A stretch of DNA of 64,000 nucleotides, taken from an uncultured Eubacterium sp. Its GTDB lineage: Bacteria; Bacillota; Clostridia; Lachnospirales; Lachnospiraceae. The position numbers were made by a program, and so were the translations under genes. Shown piece after piece: positions 45,155 to 52,843 of this stretch. The DNA lies in contig CAJTZN010000005.1 in assembly GCA_910584065.1 (NCBI GenBank), positions 1 through 64,000 on the forward strand, in the 5' to 3' direction. The first letter of the stretch is position 1. Each line of letters begins with the position of its first letter. The notes beneath the pieces were generated by a model. It made no database searches, was not told the origin of the DNA, and saw only the letters and a list, made by a program, of their open reading frames with translations.

Positions 45155-45799
45155 TTAAAGATCGCAGATCCCATACTCCTCCATCAGTCTCCGTTGATAC
45201 TTATCATCCTGTATGGAGCGAAATAAATCCTCCGTTCTTCCATCCTGTACCAGCCTGCGGTTCAGTTCATTCATTAGATAGCTGCCCTTTTTCACTCCAG
45301 TGGCAAGGCCCTCTTTCCTCCCCTCTTTTCGTCCTTCCCTTCTCGCATCTTCCTCCAGTTCCCTCAATGCTGTACACATATCCAGTCCCTCCTTTACTCG
45401 GTAAGCTTCCTTATGCAGCTTCAGTTTTACATTGTCTGCATAAATGCTCAGCACATCAAACGCATCTTCCGACAGACTACGGAACGCCTCATTTTCCTCT
45501 ACATACCGGATCAACTCCGCTTTATTCCCCTGCAATTTCAGAAATCCGAATACTTCCCGCAAATCCGTCCGAAACACATCCACTGACTTCAAACTGTGGA
45601 TATCCTCATTCCACACAATATTTTTCTTTCCCAACTTCCTACTCCTTACCACTATTATACTATTTGATTTATAATTGTCAAGTATTATCACAGTTTTCGC
45701 CTGCATTACACTCTGTGTTTTTGTAATTATCAAAATCCAAACAAGATATCTATCATCTATACTTGTGACAATAACATATTTTTTGACAACCGGCAACAA
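45155..45799 (-). pseudogene. remnant of an Rpn/PD-(D/E)XK transposase-like nuclease
   Basis: From about residue 62 the frame matches the C-terminal part of Rpn-family recombination-promoting nucleases (…LREVFGFLKLQGNKAELIRYVEENEAF…; DMCTALRELEEDARREGRKEGRKEGLATG). The N-terminal catalytic half with the PD-(D/E)XK residues is absent; the first ~60 residues are hydrophobic read-through without family likeness. It is therefore a 5'-truncated, probably inactive gene. Confidence 0.7.
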
Positions 45800-45907
45800 T
45801 CATTTTTCGGGCTTTTCGTCCGTAATCGGGACAAATAGCGAAAATACGCCCCTCAAAGTCCTCCGATCCCAAGCACAAACTTTACGCTGTCACTGTTCAC
45901 AACTCTC

Positions 45908-45936
45908 TTGACAATCAACTTCCCGAGAAGTACTAT
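45908..45936 (+). promoter_or_regulatory. prmA promoter
   Basis: TTGACA (45908-45913), 17-bp spacer, TACTAT (45931-45936); ATG follows at 45985. Confidence 0.8.
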
Positions 45937-45984
45937 AGAATCAAAGTATTTTCCGAAACCTATCAAACAGAAATGAGGAATCAT

Positions 45985-47025
45985 ATGAAATGGATCAAAT
46001 TTACACTGGACACACATACAGACGCCGTAGACCTGCTGAGTTATATGCTGGATGAAATCGGCGTGGAGGGCATTGAGATCGAGGATCATGTACCGCTGAG
46101 CGAGGCAGAAAAAAAGCAGATGTATGTCGATATCCTTCCTGACCCGGAAGAAAACGATGGATCTGCCAAAGTACATTTTTATATGGAACCGGAACACTGT
46201 AACCCGGAACAGATCATGCTGGAGGTCCAGCACATTTTTCAGGAGATCAAATCCTATACAAATATCGGAAAAGGCACAGTCAGTCTTTCCGAAACCGAGG
46301 ACAAAGACTGGATCAATAACTGGAAAACCTTTTTCCAGCCATTCCGCGCGGCCGAGCGCGTCATCATCAAGCCGACATGGGAAACCTGTTCCCTACCGGA
46401 CTACTCGCCGGAACACGATATTGTTGTTGACATTGACCCCGGGATCGCGTTTGGCACCGGAACACACGAAACGACAAAACTGTGCATTCAGGCACTTTCG
46501 AAATACGGCTGTGAGAAAAAACGGATATTAGATATCGGGTGCGGAAGCGGCATCCTCGCGATCGCCGCCCTGAAACTCGGAGCATCTTTTGCCGTCGCCA
46601 CCGATATTGATGACGTAGCCGTCGGAGTTGCCAGGGAAAACATGCACATAAACCAGATTCCCGACGACCGTTTCCGCCTGTTTACCGGTGATCTGCTAAA
46701 AAATGAGGCGGATGGCGATCCGGATTCCCATACAGACCATTCGTATACTTATACCTCCCCTTCTCCCACTTTGGGAGTAAATGGGGCCGCTCTGAGCAGC
46801 CAGCTGGGAAACGGCTTTGACATCGTAACCGCAAACATCCTTGCCGACGTGATCATACCGCTCTCCGGCGTCATCCGCCCTCATCTGGCAGAAGAGGGAT
46901 TATTTATCTCATCGGGTATCATCGACACACGGGCAGATGAAGTAGCGGATGCGCTGCGGGAAAATGGGTTCAAGATCCTGGCAAAAGAAACGCTCGGGGA
47001 GTGGGTTTGTTTTATTTGCCAATGA
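45985..47025 (+). CDS. prmA: ribosomal protein L11 methyltransferase PrmA
   Basis: 346 residues. Trimethylates ribosomal protein L11 using S-adenosylmethionine. SAM motif LDIGCGSGILAIAALKLGA, preceded by DPGIAFGTGTHETTKLC, and the post-motif NILADVIIPL are intact. About 30 residues (roughly 240-275, Asp/His/Ser/Tyr/Pro-rich) are inserted between the fourth strand and NILADV, making it longer than usual. ATG at 45985 with GAGGA upstream is chosen over one 12 bp earlier. The common neighbour rsmE is absent. Confidence 0.94.
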   Translation: MKWIKFTLDTHTDAVDLLSYMLDEIGVEGIEIEDHVPLSEAEKKQMYVDILPDPEENDGSAKVHFYMEPEHCNPEQIMLEVQHIFQEIKSYTNIGKGTVSLSETEDKDWINNWKTFFQPFRAAERVIIKPTWETCSLPDYSPEHDIVVDIDPGIAFGTGTHETTKLCIQALSKYGCEKKRILDIGCGSGILAIAALKLGASFAVATDIDDVAVGVARENMHINQIPDDRFRLFTGDLLKNEADGDPDSHTDHSYTYTSPSPTLGVNGAALSSQLGNGFDIVTANILADVIIPLSGVIRPHLAEEGLFISSGIIDTRADEVADALRENGFKILAKETLGEWVCFICQ

Positions 47026-47060
47026 GGAGAAATAATTGAGGGTGGATCAATACAGGGAGG

Positions 47061-47780
47061 TCATTCTGTTTCCTCCCTTAATGCCGCAGGCCTTCGACTC
47101 AAATAAACGCAGTAGACAATTGCAACAATAAGTACTGCCAGCACATATCCATATTCCGAACCACCCTCATGCGCCGCAAATATTGAAAAAACATCAACTC
47201 CCCCATGAACGATGACACCCACCAGTATACTTCCGGTTTTATAAAATAAGAAGGTAAATAAAAAACCCCACGCCATTGCAAAAAGGATCTGGAACACCGT
47301 TTCTAAATTTCCCTGTCCAGTCAGAAGGTTCACAATATGCCCGATACCAAATGTCGCTGCGGAAATCGTCACTGCTACAGGAACCGGATCTTTTTGCAGA
47401 AGCGCTCGAAATAAAAATCCCCGGAATATCAATTCCTCGATAAAACCAACAAGCAGCATAGAGATAACCACAAAGACCTGTGCCATCCCCTTATGAGCAA
47501 TTTCAATACCGCCCCAAAGATTTCCGGTCATTAAAATCAGTACAGGGACAAAATACAAATAATCTTTTACGTTTGAGTGCCATTTCCTCAATCCGTACTT
47601 TTTTTCGAGATGAAACTTCTTTATAAAAACAAAAATGCTTATTGCAATCGCCGCAAGCCCAATCAGTAATACGATACTCCCCTCACCGAAAGAGCCTCTT
47701 ATTGAAGCGCTTATCACGCAGTACACGACAACCCATAAAATGGAAAACAGCAGTTCACTCTTATCATACAATTTCTTCAT
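47061..47780 (-). CDS. CPBP-family intramembrane metalloprotease
   Basis: 239 residues, about seven helices. CPBP/Abi motifs: EELIFRGFLFRAL (EExxxR), FGIGHIVN (second His region) and HGGVDVFS (third). In bacteria such proteases act in membrane protein processing, immunity to self bacteriocins or prenyl-CaaX-like cleavage; the substrate is unknown. It overlaps the TetR gene by 4 bp and is therefore co-regulated by it. Confidence 0.9.
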   Translation of the reverse strand: MKKLYDKSELLFSILWVVVYCVISASIRGSFGEGSIVLLIGLAAIAISIFVFIKKFHLEKKYGLRKWHSNVKDYLYFVPVLILMTGNLWGGIEIAHKGMAQVFVVISMLLVGFIEELIFRGFLFRALLQKDPVPVAVTISAATFGIGHIVNLLTGQGNLETVFQILFAMAWGFLFTFLFYKTGSILVGVIVHGGVDVFSIFAAHEGGSEYGYVLAVLIVAIVYCVYLSRRPAALREETE

Positions 47781-48349
47781 TTCACTTCTCCTTCAATGGC
47801 TAATATCGCACCTGCGTATACCCGTTTCAATTGTGTCGTCACAAGTCTTTCATCATACTCTAATGAGTTGTTGGCAATGAGACTGGCATAACCATGAACA
47901 AACAGCGCAAGTGTTACAAAAACTTCTTTTGACTGCTCCAGCCCCATATTCATTGCTTCCCTCATTACGGAAATAACAGGCGTAAGCTCCTCGGACTCTA
48001 TCATTTCAAGCAGACTATTTTCCACAACAAACCCCGATTGAAAAAGAAAACAGAACAAATTAGGTTCTTCCACCGCGAAACGGATATAGTTCAATCCGAT
48101 TCCAAGCATGATATTTTCCTGTGTGTCCGGAATGTTCATCAAATATTCCGTATGGTATTCACCCGCTTTTTCATAAACAGTTTTTTTCAATTCTTCAATC
48201 GTCGCAAAATGATACATTACGGGCTGTGTAGAACAGTTCAGCTTTTTTGATACGGTCCTTGCATTGATATGTTCCCCACCTGTTTTGCGGGCGACTTCAA
48301 ACGCAGCGACAACAACCATATCTTTTGAAATTTTAGCTTTTGGGGGCAT
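47777..48349 (-). CDS. TetR/AcrR-family regulator
   Basis: 190 residues. N-terminal HTH: VVVAAFEVARKTGGEHINARTVSKKLNCSTQPVMYHF. The C-terminal ligand domain is diverse. Translationally coupled to the CPBP gene. A palindrome lies between its promoter and start codon, so it probably represses its own operon. Confidence 0.92.
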   Translation of the reverse strand: MPPKAKISKDMVVVAAFEVARKTGGEHINARTVSKKLNCSTQPVMYHFATIEELKKTVYEKAGEYHTEYLMNIPDTQENIMLGIGLNYIRFAVEEPNLFCFLFQSGFVVENSLLEMIESEELTPVISVMREAMNMGLEQSKEVFVTLALFVHGYASLIANNSLEYDERLVTTQLKRVYAGAILAIEGEVK

Positions 48350-48370
48350 CGCCTTTCCTCCTTTTTAATT

Positions 48371-48424
48371 ATTTACGTTATATAACATGAATAATATTAT
48401 AAAACAAGACTACCCTTTTGTCAA
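48371..48424 (-). promoter_or_regulatory. consensus promoter and operator of the TetR-CPBP operon
   Basis: Minus strand TTGACA (48424-48419), 17-bp spacer, TATAAT (48401-48396). Just downstream is the palindrome GTTATATAAC (48377-48386), extending with a few mismatches to 48371-48392, a likely TetR autorepression site. Confidence 0.82.
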
Positions 48425-48571
48425 TCTTTTCGGCTAAACTTTCATCCAATTCTCTTCTTTCCCGCTCAAAAAAAACGGTACAGCCCCTGTAACCGGAGGC
48501 CATACCGCCTGATCTGAACTCACTTCATTATTCTAAAAAATAGTCTCCCGCTCCCTGCACGACCACTAGAC

Positions 48572-49549
48572 TTACGCAAGCGCCGCCGTCACGATTGCCA
48601 TCGAGTACACCTCACTGGCGTTACACCCTCTCGACAGATCGTTGATCGGCGCATTCAGCCCGAGAAGGATTGGGCCATAAGCCTCAAATCCGCCGAGACG
48701 CTGCGCAATCTTATAACCGATATTTCCAGCATTGATATCCGGGAAAATAAAAGTGTTCGCATAACCGGCCACTTCAGAATCCGGACATTTTGTCCTCGCC
48801 ACACGCGGAGACACGGCAGCATCGAACTGTACCTCGCCCTCAATTGGAAGATCCGGCGCTGCCAGTTTCGTCTTCTCAGCCGCATTCCGCATTTTATCCA
48901 CATCTTCTCCTGCACCGGAACCATGCGTCGAATAGCTGAGAAAAGCAAGCTTCGGATCCACGCCGAAAATCCTCGCGCAGTCCGCCAATTCAAGCGCGAT
49001 CTCTACCAGTTCGTCCTCCGTCGGCTTGATATTGATGGCGCAGTCGCCCATCGCCAGCACCGCATTTTCTCCGGTAGCCGATGCGCGCACCAGAATAAAG
49101 CAGGAAGACACGATTGAATTTTCCGGTTTTGTCTTGATGATCTGCAATGCCGGGCGCACGGTATCCGCGGTGGAATATGTTGCGCCGCCGAGAAGGGCGT
49201 CCGCTTTTCCCATTTTTACAAGCATCGTACCAAAATAGTTGGCCTGGGACAACAACTCCCGCGCCTTCTCCTGTGTCATTCCCTTATTTTTACGGATTTC
49301 ACAAAAACAATCCACCATCTCGTCAAACTCGTCGTATTGCAGTGGATCAATGATCTCGGCGCCGCGGATATTGAAACCGCTATCCTCTGCCGCCACTGCG
49401 ATCTCCTCCGGATTCCCGACCAGGATCGGAGAGAGGAACGTACTCGCGAGAAGACGGGAGGATGCCTCGAGAATACGGGGATCGCTGCCCTCTGTAAATA
49501 CAATTTTCTTCGGATTCTCTTTTAAGATACTGATTAACTTACCAAACAT
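48572..49549 (-). CDS. pta: phosphate acetyltransferase
   Basis: 325 residues. Interconverts acetyl-CoA and acetyl phosphate. Family segments: IVFTEGSDPRILEA at the start, LVKMGKADALLGGATYSTADTVRPALQ in the middle, FPDINAGNIGYKIAQRLGG and GPILLGLNAPINDLSRG near the end. ATG at 49549 (MFGKLIS) has GAGGGT upstream. The usual partner ackA does not follow; the gene stands alone. A promoter-like TTGTTT-16-TATGAT is seen upstream. Confidence 0.95.
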   Translation of the reverse strand: MFGKLISILKENPKKIVFTEGSDPRILEASSRLLASTFLSPILVGNPEEIAVAAEDSGFNIRGAEIIDPLQYDEFDEMVDCFCEIRKNKGMTQEKARELLSQANYFGTMLVKMGKADALLGGATYSTADTVRPALQIIKTKPENSIVSSCFILVRASATGENAVLAMGDCAINIKPTEDELVEIALELADCARIFGVDPKLAFLSYSTHGSGAGEDVDKMRNAAEKTKLAAPDLPIEGEVQFDAAVSPRVARTKCPDSEVAGYANTFIFPDINAGNIGYKIAQRLGGFEAYGPILLGLNAPINDLSRGCNASEVYSMAIVTAALA

Positions 49550-49653
49550 GTTTACCCTCATTTCCGCAAAGCCGTCTTTCGGCTTTCGCTATTTTATTTC
49601 CTATATTTATCATAACAACTTTTTCACAAAAAACAAGTACCATTTTCTATCCA

Positions 49654-50901
49654 TTACGAATTATTTTCTTTCGTCCGCAGTCCTTTGAGCGCCTTCGTCA
49701 ACTGGATCGGATTTCCGTAGCGGAGCGTGGAGTTGCGGAACATTTTCGCCGCCACAAATCCCATCGCCACAACGGACGCGTACAGGATCACCGCAGAAAC
49801 AATGATCTCCCATGTCTCCACTTTTCCCATCGCGATGCGGATAAACATGGCACTATAGGAACTTATCGGAAGATAAGACAGCACTTTCATCAGTATGCCG
49901 TCCGGCTCCTGCATCTGGAACAGTACGAGAAAATAAACGATCATTACGAACATCTGCGCTGTTCCCGCGCTCTTGTTCAGATCTTCGATTTTCGAGACGA
50001 GGCCGCCGAGCGCGCCGTACATAAAAGCATAGATCAGAAAACCGCCGAGACCGAACACCGCAAACGTCACCAGCACATTTGCCGGAATGTCAAATACCAC
50101 GTCGAGCATCCCTCCCAGACTCTCCTTATTCAGCTGATACGCACCGAGGATGCTAGAAAAGATCAGTCCCAGCTGGAACAGGATTGCCGTCGCCCCGGCA
50201 AACACCTTGCCAAACAAAAGGCTCGAGGAAGAAGTGCTTGTCACAAGGATCTCCACCGTGCGGTTACTCTTCTCATTCGCCACACTCGTCGCAATCATCA
50301 TGCCGTACATGACGATCACCATAAATACGAGGATCACGAGCGCATAACTATACCAGTAATTGTCCTCGGAATCTTTGCCCAGTATATTCTCGTTGCACAC
50401 GATCTTATCGGCATTCAGTTTTTCTATTTCCTCGAAATCCACATTATGTTCGGTACAAAATTTCATCGTCGAAGCCGTGCTCATCAGAGTACGGAACATC
50501 TCCTCCGCCTCATCAAACATGGAACGGTTAAACACGTAGTAATCAAACTCACTCGATGAGCGGACGACAAACCCTGCCGACACATCTTCCGCGCCGACAG
50601 ATTCCTTCACCTGTTCCTCGCTGTCCTTCCGCTGGATCTCCGTCTTACCAAACGAAAGCACCATATCATCGCTGAGGATCCCTTCCGGATCATAGAGCGC
50701 GATCGACTCGCCAAACACGCTGTCCGCCTGATCCGGGCCGTCCCCTTCACCGGGATCATCGCCTTTGACCGCCGAAATAATGGCCGGCATACTGATCGCA
50801 ATGACCGCGAGCACGCAGATCAGTATCGTGGAAATCATATAAGATTTGCTTTTAAAATAATTACCCAGTTCAAAACTATATACATGCCGTAACTTTTTCA
50901 T
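49654..50901 (-). CDS. ABC-2 type (NatB-like) exporter permease
   Basis: 415 residues. One helix near 20-42, a large extracellular domain (~45-180), then about five helices (from SYALVILVFMVIVMYGMMI) as in NatB/YhaP-type permeases. The ATG at 50901 follows the ATPase stop directly and has GGGGGGAGAG upstream; the frame upstream of it is not used. Partner ATPase is the preceding gene. The exported substrate (ions, drug or peptide) is unknown. Confidence 0.9.
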   Translation of the reverse strand: MKKLRHVYSFELGNYFKSKSYMISTILICVLAVIAISMPAIISAVKGDDPGEGDGPDQADSVFGESIALYDPEGILSDDMVLSFGKTEIQRKDSEEQVKESVGAEDVSAGFVVRSSSEFDYYVFNRSMFDEAEEMFRTLMSTASTMKFCTEHNVDFEEIEKLNADKIVCNENILGKDSEDNYWYSYALVILVFMVIVMYGMMIATSVANEKSNRTVEILVTSTSSSSLLFGKVFAGATAILFQLGLIFSSILGAYQLNKESLGGMLDVVFDIPANVLVTFAVFGLGGFLIYAFMYGALGGLVSKIEDLNKSAGTAQMFVMIVYFLVLFQMQEPDGILMKVLSYLPISSYSAMFIRIAMGKVETWEIIVSAVILYASVVAMGFVAAKMFRNSTLRYGNPIQLTKALKGLRTKENNS

Positions 50902-50902
50902 C

Positions 50903-51856
50903 TTACTCTCCCCCCTCCTCATCTGTACTGTCCTCATCACTATTTTCGTCTCCCACACAGGCGACAAAAATGTCATTGAGCGATGGTTCATAACAGCCAT
51001 ACGTATCAATATCAATTCCCTCTTCCCTCATCCGGTTCAGCGCGTCCCACTGTTCCACACCGTCCTTCAGGCGGAAGATCAAACTGTGCTTGTTCCTTCC
51101 CTCTATGACCAGTACATCGCTTAATTTATCCTCACAGCGCTGCTGCAGTTCATCCAGTGAGGCATTCTGCGCCGACAGGATCTTGCGGCCGCTGCCGTAT
51201 TCTTCCTTGATCGCATCCAGGCTTCCCGAAAGAACGACTTCGCCGTGATCAATGATCGCGATATCCTCGCAGAATTCTTCTACATAACTCATCTGATGGC
51301 TGGAAAAAATAACGATCTTTCCCACCGCAATCAATTCCTGGATCACATCTTTTAAGATTTGGGAATTCACCGGATCCAGCCCGGAAAACGGCTCGTCCAG
51401 CACGACAATATCCGGATCGCAGACGAGCGTCGCCGCCAGCTGTACCTTCTGCTGGTTACCTTTCGACAGCGTATCCATCTTACGCTTCTCGTATTCAATG
51501 ACCTGCAGGCGCCTCAGCCACTTTTTCGCATTCTCGACCGCTCTCTTTTTATCAAACCCCCGCAATTTGGCAAAATAGACCATCTGCTCCAAAACCGTCT
51601 TCTTCGGATACATCCCCCGCTCCTCCGGCAGATATCCCACCTGGTTTTTCGAGGGGGAAAACGGTTTGCCGTCCAGCAGCACCTCTCCCTCATCCGCATG
51701 GAAAATATCCATAATGATCCTGATCGAAGTCGTCTTTCCGGCGCCGTTTCTGCCAAGCAGTCCCAGCGCCCTTCCACTCTCCACGGAAAAACGGACGCCT
51801 TTGAGCACCTCTTTCCCGTCAAAACTCTTATGTAAGTCTTTTACCTCTAGTTTCAC
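50903..51856 (-). CDS. ABC-2 type (NatA-like) exporter ATPase
   Basis: 317 residues. Walker A GRNGAGKTT, signature LSKGNQQKVQ, Walker B DIVVLDEPFSGLDPVN, H-loop FSSHQM. A C-terminal extension (~215-317) with an acidic tail is normal for this type. Overlaps the AlkD-like gene by 4 bp and abuts the permease gene by 1 bp. Confidence 0.93.
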   Translation of the reverse strand: MKLEVKDLHKSFDGKEVLKGVRFSVESGRALGLLGRNGAGKTTSIRIIMDIFHADEGEVLLDGKPFSPSKNQVGYLPEERGMYPKKTVLEQMVYFAKLRGFDKKRAVENAKKWLRRLQVIEYEKRKMDTLSKGNQQKVQLAATLVCDPDIVVLDEPFSGLDPVNSQILKDVIQELIAVGKIVIFSSHQMSYVEEFCEDIAIIDHGEVVLSGSLDAIKEEYGSGRKILSAQNASLDELQQRCEDKLSDVLVIEGRNKHSLIFRLKDGVEQWDALNRMREEGIDIDTYGCYEPSLNDIFVACVGDENSDEDSTDEEGGE

Positions 51857-52575
51857 CTGTTGTCTCCTTTCCGGCGCTTCATCCCGCGGAGCATCTCCTT
51901 ATCTTCCTCACTCACCCGAAATGACTCCGTCATTTTCTGTATACTCTTATTATACGTGAAATCATCCAAATTGCAAGACAAAAGATAGTCGAGCGTCATG
52001 TCCCGGTAATGGATGAAACAAAGGGAAATGCCCCAGGCCACGGCCATTTTCACATAATAGCCCTCGTGCCGGATCCCGTCGTAAATCGACAAAACTTCGC
52101 CAATGTATTCCTCCGTCAGAAAGTACTGCATCAGGATCACCACCGCGAACCGCACCTCGTATTCCCCAGGGGAAGACAGATATGGCTTGATAAATGTAAA
52201 CATCCGCTCCCTGTTTTTCTTCACATCTTTCATGTCCCCGCACACGATGTCGCACACGGCCCAGTTATCAATACCCGGGAGAAATTGTTCTACATAGGAA
52301 AGTTTTTCCTCAAAATCACACTTCGCAAGTCCGATTACCATGCCACAGAGCATCTTCCATTCATAGATGTCCGCGTTCTTCGTCAATTCCACGAATCCCC
52401 GCCAGTCCTCTTTGGTGAGGCGTTTCGCGATCTTTCGCAGCAACGGGACCCTCACGCCGTAAAAGACCGTATCGACATTCGGAATCAGGCCGCTGTGGAA
52501 TTTGCGGTATTTCTCATCGGCGAGTTCTTTTAGTTCCTGATCCAGTTCTTCTAAATCGTTTGATGAAAATGGCAT
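51853..52575 (-). CDS. AlkD-like DNA alkylation repair protein
   Basis: 240-residue HEAT-like helical protein of the AlkD glycosylase family, which removes bulky or cationic alkylpurines. Family features: YGVRVPLLRKIAKRL, IDNWAVCDIVCGD (catalytic Asp region) and RRFAVVILMQYFL-like EVRFAVVILMQYFL. First gene of the operon with the NatAB-like transporter, a pairing that hints at protection from an alkylating compound; speculative. Confidence 0.88.
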   Translation of the reverse strand: MPFSSNDLEELDQELKELADEKYRKFHSGLIPNVDTVFYGVRVPLLRKIAKRLTKEDWRGFVELTKNADIYEWKMLCGMVIGLAKCDFEEKLSYVEQFLPGIDNWAVCDIVCGDMKDVKKNRERMFTFIKPYLSSPGEYEVRFAVVILMQYFLTEEYIGEVLSIYDGIRHEGYYVKMAVAWGISLCFIHYRDMTLDYLLSCNLDDFTYNKSIQKMTESFRVSEEDKEMLRGMKRRKGDNR

Positions 52576-52605
52576 GATCAGCCCTCCCTTTTCAGTTTAA
52601 CCCAT

Positions 52606-52634
52606 ATTATAAGGTTTTACCGTTATTTTGACAA
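52606..52634 (-). promoter_or_regulatory. promoter of the AlkD-NatAB operon
   Basis: Minus strand TTGTCA (52634-52629), 17-bp spacer, TATAAT (52611-52606). Confidence 0.82.
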
Positions 52635-52682
52635 GAACATTTTTTCAGGCAATTTCTTTCTCTGACTTTTTTATACAGTTAC

Positions 52683-52711
52683 TTGCATTTTGTCCACATC
52701 TCTGTTATAAT
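52683..52711 (+). promoter_or_regulatory. promoter of the LRR surface protein gene
   Basis: TTGCAT (52683-52688), 17-bp spacer, TATAAT (52706-52711). The expected transcript start near 52718 coincides with the first base of a hairpin. Confidence 0.82.
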
Positions 52712-52717
52712 TGCCTT

Positions 52718-52843
52718 GTGACTATTAAAGAAGTCACGAGAGCAGGTAAACTACAGAGATGGGACGTTTGAAATCAAAAACCTGTCTCAAACCCATAACA
52801 AAAAGCGATGGACTTAAAATTCCACGCAGAAATGAGGTAGAAT
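52718..52843 (+). promoter_or_regulatory. structured 5' leader RNA, possible riboswitch
   Basis: About 126 nt between the predicted start of transcription and the ATG. Hairpin 1: GTGACT (52718-52723) / AGTCAC (52732-52737). Interleaved complementary pairs CAGG (52743-52746) with CCTG (52781-52784) and ATGGG (52759-52763) with CCCAT (52792-52796) could form a pseudoknot. Hairpin 3: GCG-TGGA (52805-52812) / TCCA-CGC (52821-52827), close to the GAGGTAG ribosome site. Part of it (AAAC, GAGA, GGGACG) recalls the c-di-GMP-I aptamer, but the GCAAAGCC element is missing. Confidence 0.5.

Noticed and set aside
47054..47078. terminator between prmA and the CPBP gene
   Set aside because: Seven-bp AGGGAGG/CCTCCCT stem lacks a T-tract on either strand and reaches into the CPBP coding end.
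52741..52800. canonical c-di-GMP-I riboswitch
   Set aside because: AAAC, GNRA-like loop and GGGACG are present, but the hallmark GCAAAGCC and the second helix with its receptor cannot be drawn convincingly; kept only as a structured leader.
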